From: Miltoncostaea sp963771025 | Lineage (GTDB): Bacteria; Actinomycetota; Thermoleophilia; Miltoncostaeales; Miltoncostaeaceae | Reading direction: 5' to 3' | Length of the DNA stretch: 64,000 bases | Assembly (NCBI GenBank): GCA_963771025.1 | Contig: CAVYRL010000008.1 | Location: forward strand, 1-64,000 | Shown: positions 25,586-33,538 of the stretch, piece by piece | Position numbering within the stretch: the first letter of the stretch is position 1 | How the letters are laid out: every line of letters starts with the position of its first letter | Position numbers and translations under genes: made by a program | Notes under the pieces: model-generated | Told to the model about the DNA's origin: nothing | Database searches by the model: none | The model's input: the letters and a program-made list of their open reading frames with translations, nothing else

Positions 25586-25687
25586 CTACTCCGCCCCGCC
25601 GACGGTCGTCGCGAGGAGCGTGATGTCCCCGACGTCGAGGGTCACCTCGGGGACCCTGGTGAGCATGCGGCGCGCGGTGGGACTCAT
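25586..25687 (-). CDS. Possible 33-residue small protein upstream of PAP2
   Basis: A short open frame (start MSPTARRMLTRVPE, end TTVGGAE) ends with TAG three bases before the PAP2 ATG. Its ribosome site is weak (AGGATGG) and no family is recognised. It could be a leader peptide or a tiny gene; it is listed because of its tight junction with the next gene, with low confidence. Confidence 0.25.
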   Translation of the reverse strand: MSPTARRMLTRVPEVTLDVGDITLLATTVGGAE

Positions 25688-25758
25688 TCGACCATCCTGG
25701 GTGAGAGCGGGACGGCGCCCCGCGGTCGGTCACATGGCACCAAACTCACCTGGCAGGA

Positions 25759-25823
25759 CGATGAGAGGCCGAGGGGGCGACCTCGACCCTCCTCAGCCGG
25801 CTCTCATCGAAGCGGCGTACAAT
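25759..25823 (+). promoter_or_regulatory. Promoter region with inverted repeat upstream of response regulator 2
   Basis: TACAAT at 25818-25823 is a good -10 hexamer in a GC-rich setting. No consensus -35 precedes it; instead a perfect 9-base inverted repeat (CGATGAGAG at 25759-25767 and CTCTCATCG at 25801-25809) ends at about the -35 position. This arrangement suggests an activator- or repressor-controlled promoter, perhaps autoregulated by the adjacent response regulator. Confidence 0.45.
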
Positions 25824-25857
25824 TCCGGGGGCGGGCGCGCGAGGCCGAGGGGGGCGC

Positions 25858-26553
25858 ATGCGGATCCTCGTCGTCGAGGACGAGTCGAAGATGGCGGGGC
25901 TGCTCCAGCGCGGACTGACCGCCGAGGGCATGGCCACCGACGTCGCCCACACGGGCGAGGACGCGTTGTGGATGACCGGCGCGACGCGCTACGACGCGGT
26001 GATCCTGGATGTCTCGCTGCCGGGACTCGACGGTGTGGAGACGTGCCGGCGCATGCGCGCGGAGGGGATCTGGGTGCCGGTTCTGATGCTCACGGCCCGC
26101 GACGGCATCGAGGACCGGGTCGCCGGTCTCGACAGCGGGGCGGATGACTACCTGCTCAAGCCCTTCGCCTTCACGGAGCTGCTCGCCCGCCTGCGCGCGG
26201 TCGTACGGCGCCGGCCCGCGGAGCGCCCGACCGTGATTCAGGTCGGCGACCTCACCCTCGATCCCGCGACGCGCGCGGTGGCGCGCGACAGCAGCCCGAT
26301 CACCCTCTCGTCGCGGGAGTTCTCGTTGCTCGAGGCGTTCATGCGGAGCCCCGGACGGGTGCTGTCGCGGTTCGATCTGCTCGAGAGCGTCTGGGAAGGC
26401 GGCTACGAGAACCGCTCGAACGTGGTCGAGGTGTACGTGCGCTACCTGCGCGAGAAGATCGATCGCCCCTTCGGCGTCGAGTCGATCGAGACGGTGCGCG
26501 GCGCGGGCTACCTCCTGCGCGCGGACGGCGGATGCTCAACCGACTCCCGATAA
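25858..26553 (+). CDS. OmpR/PhoB-family response regulator (second pair)
   Basis: The 231-residue regulator has a receiver domain with E8, D9, phosphoacceptor D51 (VILDVSLPG) and K102 (DDYLLKPF), then an OmpR winged helix (about 125-225; SSREFSLLEAFM, SRFDLLESVWEG, VEVYVRYLREKI, IETVRGAGYLLR). GGGGGGCG precedes the ATG. The histidine kinase gene begins 22 bases before its stop in another frame. The regulator most resembles CutR/MtrA-like actinobacterial regulators by layout, but no target is evident beyond the inverted repeat in its own promoter. Confidence 0.92.
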   Translation: MRILVVEDESKMAGLLQRGLTAEGMATDVAHTGEDALWMTGATRYDAVILDVSLPGLDGVETCRRMRAEGIWVPVLMLTARDGIEDRVAGLDSGADDYLLKPFAFTELLARLRAVVRRRPAERPTVIQVGDLTLDPATRAVARDSSPITLSSREFSLLEAFMRSPGRVLSRFDLLESVWEGGYENRSNVVEVYVRYLREKIDRPFGVESIETVRGAGYLLRADGGCSTDSR

Positions 26554-27953
26554 GGGTTCGCCTCACCCTGGCGTTCGCCGTGGTGATGACCGTCGTGCTC
26601 GTCGCCGGCGCCCTCTTCATCCGGATCAGCCTGCGCGACGGCCTGGACCAGTCGATCCGTCAGGCGCTGCGCTCCCGCGCCGTCGACGTGAGCGCCCTCG
26701 CCCGGGACGGCGACGCCCTGCGCCCCGAGGCCGGCCGTAGCGCGCTGACCGAGGGGGGCGCGACCTTCGCCCAGGTCCTCAGCCCGACGGGAGCGATCCT
26801 CGACGCCACCCCCCTCCTGCGCTCGAGCCGGCTGCTCACACCCGCGCAGGTCGCCGCCGCGCAGAAGGGTCCCCTCTTCGTCAACGTCTCGGGGGTCCCG
26901 GGTCTGAACGAGCCCACGCGACTGCTCGCCGTCCCGGCCGGCGGGGACGTGCCGGGCGCGGTGGTGGTGGTGGGCACCGGGCTGGGCAACCGCAACGACG
27001 CGATCGGTGATCTCACCACCTTCCTGCTGATCGCCGGCCCGATCGCGTTGATCCTCGCGTCGGCGGCGGGCTACGGCGTGGCGTCGGCGGCCTTGCGGCC
27101 GGTGGAGGAGATGCGCACCCGGGCGGAACGGATCTCGGGCTCCGGACAGGGCGACCGCCTTCCCCTGGCGGCGGCCGACGACGAGATCCGCCGGCTCGGC
27201 CTGACCCTCAACCAGCTGCTCGAGCGCACCGACGCCGCCCTGGCGCACGAGCGGGCCTTCGTCGCCGACGCCAGCCACGAGCTCCGCACCCCCCTCGCGA
27301 TCCTCAAGACCGAGCTGGAGCTGGCCCTGCGCGGCGATCATTCCGTCCACGAGCTGCGGGAGGCCGTCGCGTCCGCCGGCGAGGAGACCGACCGCCTGGT
27401 GAGGCTCGCGGAGGACCTGCTGGTGATCGCCCGCTCGGATCAGGGAGGCCTGCCGATGCGGACGGAGCCCCTGCCGGCCGACGGGTTGCTCGAGACCGTC
27501 GCGGCCCGGTTCGCGTCGCGTGCCGAGGCCTCGGGCCGGACGCTCTCGAGCGAGGGCGGCGAGGGCCTGGAGGTGTGGGCCGATCGGGCGCGGATCGAGC
27601 AGGCCCTCGCCAATCTCGTCGAGAATGCCCTCAGCCACGGCGGCGGCCCCGTGCGCCTGGTGGCCCGCGCCGGGGACGGCGCGGCGGAGCTGCACGTGAT
27701 GGACGCGGGGCCCGGGCTCGATCCCGAGTTCCGCCCGCAGGCATTCGATCGTTTCGCGCGGGCCGATGTCGCGCGGGCCCGTGGGGGCTCGGGTCTCGGC
27801 CTCGCCATCGTCCGCGCCGTCGCCCGGGCGCACGGGGGCGAGGCCCACATCGACAACCTGCCCGCCGGCGGCGTCGACGCCTGGATCTCGCTGCCCACGG
27901 GCAGCACGGCATCCGACCGCGGGGGGCGGGTCACCGGGGCGCCGGCCCCCTAG
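26532..27953 (+). CDS. Sensor histidine kinase with HAMP domain (second pair)
   Basis: The 473-residue kinase has spans at about residues 12-31 and 163-185, an extracytoplasmic sensor of about 130 residues, HAMP, the H-box FVADASHELRTP with H249, an N-box (LVENALSHG), G1 (DAGPGLD), F (FDRFARAD) and G2 (GSGLGLAI). It pairs with the preceding response regulator. The end of the gene meets the convergent flippase-like gene: the two stop codons share the palindrome CTAG at 27950-27953. Confidence 0.92.
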   Translation: MLNRLPIRVRLTLAFAVVMTVVLVAGALFIRISLRDGLDQSIRQALRSRAVDVSALARDGDALRPEAGRSALTEGGATFAQVLSPTGAILDATPLLRSSRLLTPAQVAAAQKGPLFVNVSGVPGLNEPTRLLAVPAGGDVPGAVVVVGTGLGNRNDAIGDLTTFLLIAGPIALILASAAGYGVASAALRPVEEMRTRAERISGSGQGDRLPLAAADDEIRRLGLTLNQLLERTDAALAHERAFVADASHELRTPLAILKTELELALRGDHSVHELREAVASAGEETDRLVRLAEDLLVIARSDQGGLPMRTEPLPADGLLETVAARFASRAEASGRTLSSEGGEGLEVWADRARIEQALANLVENALSHGGGPVRLVARAGDGAAELHVMDAGPGLDPEFRPQAFDRFARADVARARGGSGLGLAIVRAVARAHGGEAHIDNLPAGGVDAWISLPTGSTASDRGGRVTGAPAP

Positions 27954-28927
27954 GCGGCGGCCTCGCCGAGCCGCAGCCATGTGCTGCGCCGGAGCCGGTG
28001 GGCTCCCAGGGCCACGAGCGAGATGGAGCCGGCGACCATGTCCACCAGGCCGATCGCCACCTGCATGCCGATCGCGAAGGCGAGGATGGCGTCGCTCGAG
28101 GCGATCGCCGCGAGGGCGACGACCATCAGCCCCTGCTGCGCGCCCGCCCCGTTGGGTGACAGGGGCAGCAACGACGAGAGCATCTGGACGACGAGCACCA
28201 GCAGCACGGTCGCCGGGTCTGCGCTGAGGCCGAACGCTCCGAGGAAGGCCCAGATGCACGCGAGGCGCAGCCCCCAGGCCAGGCTGTGCCAGCCGGTCGC
28301 CGCGGCCAGAGCGCGCGGATCATGCAGGATGGCGGCGCCCTCGCGCAGCCGGGCGGCGACCCGTCGGGCCCACGCGCGGACCGACGGCATCAGGGCCACG
28401 GTGAGGGCGAGGGCGAGCGCGGCGGCCGCGACGCCCACGATCAGCACGACCGGGAGCCGCGACACCGAGGGCGGGGCGAAGGAGGCCTGACCGACGACGC
28501 CCGGCAGCACACCGGAGACGGCGGCGATCGCCAGGAGCGCCAGCATCGGCACGACGCCGAGGGCGGACTCCACGAGCATCGTGCCCGCGAGGGTCTCGTA
28601 GGTCGCACCCGCGATGCGCCCACGCATGAGCGCGGCGCGCGCCAGCAATCCGGCCCGGGCGGGGAACACGGCGTTGATGCCGGCGCCCGCCGCGTAGGCG
28701 GCCATGACCTCACGCCGCCGCAGGAGCGCGGCGGGATAGGTGCTGCGCAGGATGCATCGCCACACTCGGCTCAGCGCCCCGAGCTTTGCGAGCTGACACG
28801 CGAGCCCGAGCGAGAGAAGGCCGATGTTGACGTGCGAGAAACGCGCGAGGATGGGCGCGAGGGCTTCGGCGGGGCCGGCGATCTCGAACACACGACCCAC
28901 GGTAGACGGACCGCATGGGCAGAGCAT
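27950..28927 (-). CDS. Flippase-like membrane protein (UPF0104/LPG-synthase TM family), copy 1
   Basis: The 325-residue protein with about eight spans belongs to the UPF0104 family (lysylphosphatidylglycerol synthase/AglD-like membrane domain): FPARAGLLARAALM near residue 90 and LSPNGAGAQQGL near residue 265 correspond to the conserved P-x-R-x-G and P-x-G-x-G-x-x-E-like segments. Members are thought to move or modify lipids; the function here is unknown. The ATG at 28927 lacks a clear ribosome site and a GTG near residue 10-13 is also possible. A paralogue (29462-30532) closes the hopanoid operon on the same strand about 500 bases upstream. Confidence 0.72.
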   Translation of the reverse strand: MLCPCGPSTVGRVFEIAGPAEALAPILARFSHVNIGLLSLGLACQLAKLGALSRVWRCILRSTYPAALLRRREVMAAYAAGAGINAVFPARAGLLARAALMRGRIAGATYETLAGTMLVESALGVVPMLALLAIAAVSGVLPGVVGQASFAPPSVSRLPVVLIVGVAAAALALALTVALMPSVRAWARRVAARLREGAAILHDPRALAAATGWHSLAWGLRLACIWAFLGAFGLSADPATVLLVLVVQMLSSLLPLSPNGAGAQQGLMVVALAAIASSDAILAFAIGMQVAIGLVDMVAGSISLVALGAHRLRRSTWLRLGEAAA

Positions 28928-29054
28928 GAGAGGGCCATCTCACGGTCCTGTCATCCGCGCGCGACGCGCGGTGGGGTGATCGTGAGGATCGCCGACGTCG
29001 CTCCGCGGGACGGGGGCGGCGCCGGCGTGGATCTCGGCGGCGGCCCGGGGCCGC

Positions 29055-29330
29055 CTACCCGCGGCGCTTGCGTCGCCGCACGTCGGCCCGCGCCCGCTCG
29101 CCGCGCAGCACCAGGTCGATCACCGCGCGGGCGGCCGCGTCGTTGGTCTCGCCCTCGGCCGCCACCGCCATTCCCCGCCCGCCGAGGATCAGGGTGCAGC
29201 GCCGCCCGCCGTCCGGCGCCGGGCCGAACCGATACCGGTAGCCCGAGTGGTAGAGCGAGACCAGCCGGGCGAGGACGTCAGACGAGAGCTCCCGGAGGAT
29301 CCTCGCGTTCGGGTCCTCGGTCTCCCTCAT
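29055..29330 (-). CDS. Hypothetical protein, 91 residues
   Basis: I do not recognise a family. The product (MRETEDPNARILRELSSDVL start) is a small soluble alpha/beta protein with a central YHSGYRYRFGPAPDGG and a very basic tail ending RRRKRRG. No strong ribosome site is visible. It lies between the two flippase-like genes and could be read with either. Coding is supported by its compact, non-repetitive composition. Confidence 0.5.
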   Translation of the reverse strand: MRETEDPNARILRELSSDVLARLVSLYHSGYRYRFGPAPDGGRRCTLILGGRGMAVAAEGETNDAAARAVIDLVLRGERARADVRRRKRRG

Positions 29331-29461
29331 CGCCCCACGGCCCTGACCCGCGGAGTCCGCAGCCCGAGCGCGGCAACGCCCCGCGCGACCGGGAGCCACC
29401 CTCGTCGACGCCACATGGTCGGACGCTATCCCACCGGATCATCGGCGCGCCGGAACGGCCG

Positions 29462-30532
29462 CTAGTGGGGCGAACCCGTCTTGGCGCCCGTGGAGTCCGA
29501 CGAGCACCACGCGCCTGATCGGGCGGCGGCGGCCTCGTGGAGCTGGGAGCCGGTGCGCGGCAGCAGGGCCGCGAGCACCAGGCCGGGGAGCAGCGGGAAC
29601 CAGAAGGCGAACACCCGGTGGGCCACGACTCCCAGGAGGGCCTGCCCGAGGGGCACGCCGGTCGCGGTGAGCGCGAAGGTCGTCGCCGCATCCACGCCGC
29701 CGGTCGCGATGAACGGCAGCGGGAGCGCTCCCGCGACATAGCCCGTCGCGTACGCGATGACCAGTGCGGGGAGCCCGATGTCGACGCCCACGGCGCGCAA
29801 TCCGCCCCACAGGCTGACGATGTCGGCCGCCCAGTAGAGGAGGCCCCACGGACCCATCGCCCTGCCCTCGTGCGTGGCGAGTGCCCGGCGCACCCACCAG
29901 GCGGCCGACACGCCGACCGCGAGGCCGCGGCGCGCCCATCCGCCCTCGTCCCGGCTCCACCCGGCGACGCGCGGTGTCTCGGTGAACCAGCGCGCGGCGA
30001 ACAGCAGCACGGGTATCGCGATCAGCCAGCTGAGGGTCATCCCGAGAGGCGCCGCACCCGTCACCAGGGCGGCCACCGCGCCGACGAAGCCGATGACGGC
30101 GAACACCAGGTAGACGTAGGCGTTGAGGCCGATCAGCCGCACCAGGGCCTCGCGCGTGCCGAACCGGAGTTGTCGCATCGCCCAATAGATCACGGCGAGC
30201 CCGGCCACCCCGGCCGTGGCGATCAACTGGGTCAGGGCGAAGCTCGCCAGCACGACCCGCAGCGACAGCCACGTACCGATCCGCGGCCCGCCCTCGACGG
30301 AGGTGGCCCCGCGCAGCACCCCCGCATAGCCCACGAACACGGCCCCCTGCGCGGCGGCGCACAACGCGAGCCACTGGGGGTCGGCCTGGCGCAGGGTGCG
30401 CGACAGGCTCGAGAATCCTGCGGCGCGGCCGATCAGCAGCACCACCCCGGCGCCCACCACCAGCGCGAGGCTCGCTCCGAGCACGGCCCGCCGCCAGTCC
30501 AGGCGGGGGTGCGCCTCGCGTTGCTCGGTCAC
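29462..30532 (-). CDS. Flippase-like membrane protein (UPF0104 family), copy 2
   Basis: The 356-residue protein has about eight spans and the family segments FALTQLIATAGVAG (about residue 90) and LPLPFIATGGVDAATTFALT (about 270). The GTG start overlaps the stop of the PAP2-like gene (GTGA), making it the last gene of the hopanoid operon. Related proteins are lipid flippase-like domains or lysylphosphatidylglycerol synthase membrane parts. Together with the acyltransferase and PAP2-like genes it suggests that a hopanoid or another polyprenol-linked lipid is modified and moved across the membrane; this is inference from context. Confidence 0.75.
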   Translation of the reverse strand: MTEQREAHPRLDWRRAVLGASLALVVGAGVVLLIGRAAGFSSLSRTLRQADPQWLALCAAAQGAVFVGYAGVLRGATSVEGGPRIGTWLSLRVVLASFALTQLIATAGVAGLAVIYWAMRQLRFGTREALVRLIGLNAYVYLVFAVIGFVGAVAALVTGAAPLGMTLSWLIAIPVLLFAARWFTETPRVAGWSRDEGGWARRGLAVGVSAAWWVRRALATHEGRAMGPWGLLYWAADIVSLWGGLRAVGVDIGLPALVIAYATGYVAGALPLPFIATGGVDAATTFALTATGVPLGQALLGVVAHRVFAFWFPLLPGLVLAALLPRTGSQLHEAAAARSGAWCSSDSTGAKTGSPH

Positions 30533-31203
30533 CGGGTCAGCACCCGTGCCATGGCGCCGAGGAGCGCGCCGGCGGGCACGTCCAGGGCGTAGTGGTTGCC
30601 GGTCGCGAGGACGACGAGGGAGACGAGTGCCGGGTACGCGGTCCAGGCGACGCGCCCCCAGGGCGTCCTGGCCCGGCGCGCGAGCCCCAGCCCGCTGACG
30701 ACGGCGAACGCCACGTGATGGCTCGGCATCGCCGCGATCGGGTTGTAGAAGCGCAGCGGAAAGGGGTGCTCGATGTCGATCCCCTTGGCGGCCATCGTGT
30801 CGATGACGTAGTCCGAGCGGCTGCGCGGCGGTGCCATCGGAAGCGCCAGGAACACCGGCAGGGCGCCCAGGAACGCCACGACCGCCGCCCGCCGTTCGCG
30901 GGTGTAGCCGGCGTCGCCGCGCCTCTGGAGGACGACCAGCCAGCCCACGCTCAGCCCGATGTTGGCCGCGGCGTACCCGGCGTGCAGCGCGTGGATGAGG
31001 CCCGGGGCGCGCAGGGCGGCGCGCTGGACGGCGGGCTCGAGATCGATCCCGAGCCGCCTCTCGAGCGCGATCATCCGGTCGGCGTTGCGGCGCGCGCGAC
31101 GTCGCCCCGCGGGGGTGAGCACCGCCCGCCGCACAGCCATGTAGACGCCGTATGCGCCGAGGCCGAGGGCCGCCTCGCACAGACCCGAGCGATGCGGGCT
31201 CAT
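30529..31203 (-). CDS. PAP2-like membrane enzyme (inositolphosphotransferase/AUR1-like)
   Basis: The 224-residue protein has five to six spans. MPSHHVAFAV (about residues 158-167) and GNHYALDVPAGALLG (about 203-217) are the second and third phosphatase motifs in the form found in the AUR1/Ipt1-like branch (PAP2_3), which transfers or removes phospho-headgroups of lipids. The ATG overlaps the acyltransferase stop (ATGA) and its own stop overlaps the flippase-like start. A phosphatase acting on prenyl diphosphates is an alternative. Its place at the end of the hopanoid operon is unusual. Confidence 0.75.
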   Translation of the reverse strand: MSPHRSGLCEAALGLGAYGVYMAVRRAVLTPAGRRRARRNADRMIALERRLGIDLEPAVQRAALRAPGLIHALHAGYAAANIGLSVGWLVVLQRRGDAGYTRERRAAVVAFLGALPVFLALPMAPPRSRSDYVIDTMAAKGIDIEHPFPLRFYNPIAAMPSHHVAFAVVSGLGLARRARTPWGRVAWTAYPALVSLVVLATGNHYALDVPAGALLGAMARVLTR

Positions 31204-32183
31204 CGCGGTGGCTCCCGGGTCGCCTCCCAGCGAATCCGGTGTGACGCGGCCCACTGCTCCGGCTGCGCCCGGATCACCTCGCTCCAGCGGTCGGCGAGGA
31301 TCTGCAGCACGCGGTGCTCGCCGGCGTCGCCCTCGGCGCGGGGCGGCGCGGGGACGGCGGGGTCGATCACCACCCGCCAGCGCCGGGGGCCCTCGGGAAG
31401 CACGTGGAAGCAGACGATCGGGGCGCCGGTCAGGCGGGCCAGCGCCACCATTCCGCCCGGCAGGTGGGCGCGGCCGTCGAGAAAGCGGACGACGAATGTG
31501 CGCACCTCCTGGCCCGCCTCGTCGTCGCCGAGCATCAGCAGCGTTTCGCCGCGGCGCAGCACGCGGGCCGCGCGGAGCGTCGGCTCGCTGCGATACATCA
31601 CGCTCATCCCCGCGAGCCCGCGTTTGTTGTCGATCGCCCACGCCAGCCAGTCGTCGGCGACGATCACGGTGACCGGCAGTCGGAGCAGCTTCCCGGGCAC
31701 CGCCGTCGCCACCTCCCAGCCGGCGATGTGGATGCCGGCAAGGATGATCCCCCGGCCCTCCTCCATCGCGCCGTCGATGTGCTCACGGCCGTGCACGGCC
31801 ACGGTCCGGAGGAACTCCTCCTGGCGGCCGAGGGCCCACAGCAGATCGGCCGAGCGGTGCGCCTCGTTGACCATCTCGCGGCGCACGAGGCGGCGGACCT
31901 CGGGGGAGTCGGCCGGGAGGCCGACTGCGTGCGCGAGGTTGGCCGCCAGGGCACGCCGCTTGCCGGCGCGGGCGGCCCACTCGCACGTGCCACCGACGCG
32001 GGCGAGCCCATGCGCCAGCCCCGACGGCATGCGGCTCCCGGCCCAGGAGGCACCGTCGATCACGCGCCCCAGCACCCGGGCGGCGACCGGACCGCGGGCG
32101 AACGGAGCCTCCGGGCGGGGAGCGCCGTCGGGGGCGAGCGCGAGCGCGTCCCACCGCCGCCGGAGCCGTTCGCGGGCGATCAC
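31200..32183 (-). CDS. Lysophospholipid acyltransferase, HtrB/LpxL-like
   Basis: The 327-residue protein has the HtrB/LpxL acyltransferase signature: GIHIAGWE (the H-x4-E catalytic pair, about residues 144-151), then a YRSEP segment, LLMLGDDEAGQEV and GGMVALARLTGAPIV. In actinobacteria such enzymes acylate phosphatidylinositol mannosides or related glycolipids; the substrate here is unknown. The GTG at 32183 overlaps the hpnE stop (GTGA). No N-terminal span is obvious. It begins the three-gene tail of the hopanoid operon. Confidence 0.82.
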   Translation of the reverse strand: MIARERLRRRWDALALAPDGAPRPEAPFARGPVAARVLGRVIDGASWAGSRMPSGLAHGLARVGGTCEWAARAGKRRALAANLAHAVGLPADSPEVRRLVRREMVNEAHRSADLLWALGRQEEFLRTVAVHGREHIDGAMEEGRGIILAGIHIAGWEVATAVPGKLLRLPVTVIVADDWLAWAIDNKRGLAGMSVMYRSEPTLRAARVLRRGETLLMLGDDEAGQEVRTFVVRFLDGRAHLPGGMVALARLTGAPIVCFHVLPEGPRRWRVVIDPAVPAPPRAEGDAGEHRVLQILADRWSEVIRAQPEQWAASHRIRWEATREPPR

Positions 32184-33484
32184 GGCCCGGCTCCCGTCCC
32201 GGAGACGGCCAGCCGGGCCGCGCGGATGCCGCTGCGCACCGCGCCCTCCATCGTCGCCGGCCAGCCGGTGTCGGTCCACGCCCCGGCCAGCACGACGCCC
32301 TCCGCCGACGTGAGCGGGCCCGGTCGCCGCGCGGCCTGCCCCGGGGCCGCGGAGAAGGTCGCCTCGGGCTCCTTGACCACCGTCGCCCGCTGCACCTGGG
32401 CGGCACGCGCCCGCGGGAAGAGGCTCTCCAGCTCCCGGGTGAAGCGGGCGACGAGCTCGGTCTTGGGCGCGAGGATCTCATCCCGCGCCCCGCTCACCGA
32501 AACGGCCAGGTGCTGCCCCGGTCCGGGGAGCCCGGACATCGCGGTGCGGTTGAACACCCACTGCGCGGGGCTGTCGAGCACGGCGACGAAGGGCTCGTCC
32601 ATGACCGCGCGGTCGTACCAGAGGTGCACGTTCAGGATGGGTGAGGCGCCGAGGCCCGGATCCTCGGCGAGGGCCTCGGGGGCGACCTCCCGGACGCGCG
32701 AGGGCGGCAGCGCGAGCACGACCCGGTCGGCCGGCAGGCGCGAGCCGTCGCTCAGCCGCACGCCGTCCGCTCCGGCCTCCACGACTCCGACACCGCAGAG
32801 CACCCGCCCGCCGCGCGAGGCGATCAGCTCGCGCGCCGCCGGGTCGACCAGGCGCGTCAGCCCGACGGTCAACCATCCGATCGCGGAGCCCGTGCGGGTC
32901 CGCAGGAAACCCTCGCGGAACACGAACGCGGCCAGGGCGGCCGACACGCGGTCGCTGCGATCGTTGCACGTGGGGAGCACGATGAGGTCCCAGAAGCGCG
33001 CGACCGCCCCGGGCCCCTGTCCGTGCTCGGCCAGCCAGTCGGCGAACGAACGGGTGTCGAGGCGGACCCGGGCCTGCTCGCGCAGGGCGCCCAGGGCGAG
33101 GAGGGCCCGCAGGGCGGCGGCCTTCTCGCGCGCGCTCAGGTGAGGGTAGGCCGCGAACGAGGGGCCGAGGTGTCCGGGGGCCGGCACCCGCGCGGCGCGC
33201 AGCGCCCCCGTGCGCCCGGCGCGATCGCGGACGGCGACCTCCAGCGCGGGCTGCAGCGTGGTCAGCGCGGACGTCCCCAGCAGGCGGAGCAGCGCGATGT
33301 AGGCCGTACAGCAGCCGAGGAAGACGTGCTGGCCGTTGTCGACCTCGACCCCGGCATCCTGGTCGTGAAAGCTGAAGGCCTTGCCCCCGAGGAAGGGGCG
33401 GCGCTCGACCAGCGTGACGTCGGCCCCCGACTGGGAGGCCTCACAGGCCGCGGCGACGCCGGCCAGACCGCCGCCGCAGACCAC
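32180..33484 (-). CDS. hpnE: Hydroxysqualene dehydroxylase HpnE
   Basis: HpnE is the FAD-dependent enzyme that reduces hydroxysqualene to squalene in the three-enzyme HpnCDE route. The product of about 434 residues shows the amine-oxidase-like fold: CGGGLAGVAAACEAS (FAD motif) at the start, FLGGKAFSFHD, VDNGQHVFLGCC, then PTCNDRSDRVSA in the middle and LAGAWTDTGWPATMEGAVRSG at the end. The GTG at 33484 falls inside the first beta strand; in-frame CTG codons at 33493 and 33502, the latter behind GGGGTGA, would give a complete strand. The true start is probably non-ATG. It is the ninth gene of the operon. Confidence 0.9.
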   Translation of the reverse strand: MVCGGGLAGVAAACEASQSGADVTLVERRPFLGGKAFSFHDQDAGVEVDNGQHVFLGCCTAYIALLRLLGTSALTTLQPALEVAVRDRAGRTGALRAARVPAPGHLGPSFAAYPHLSAREKAAALRALLALGALREQARVRLDTRSFADWLAEHGQGPGAVARFWDLIVLPTCNDRSDRVSAALAAFVFREGFLRTRTGSAIGWLTVGLTRLVDPAARELIASRGGRVLCGVGVVEAGADGVRLSDGSRLPADRVVLALPPSRVREVAPEALAEDPGLGASPILNVHLWYDRAVMDEPFVAVLDSPAQWVFNRTAMSGLPGPGQHLAVSVSGARDEILAPKTELVARFTRELESLFPRARAAQVQRATVVKEPEATFSAAPGQAARRPGPLTSAEGVVLAGAWTDTGWPATMEGAVRSGIRAARLAVSGTGAGP

Positions 33485-33538
33485 GACGCGCAGCCGCGTC
33501 AGCGGGTCACCCCGCCCCCGGCGCCCACGGGCCGGGGC

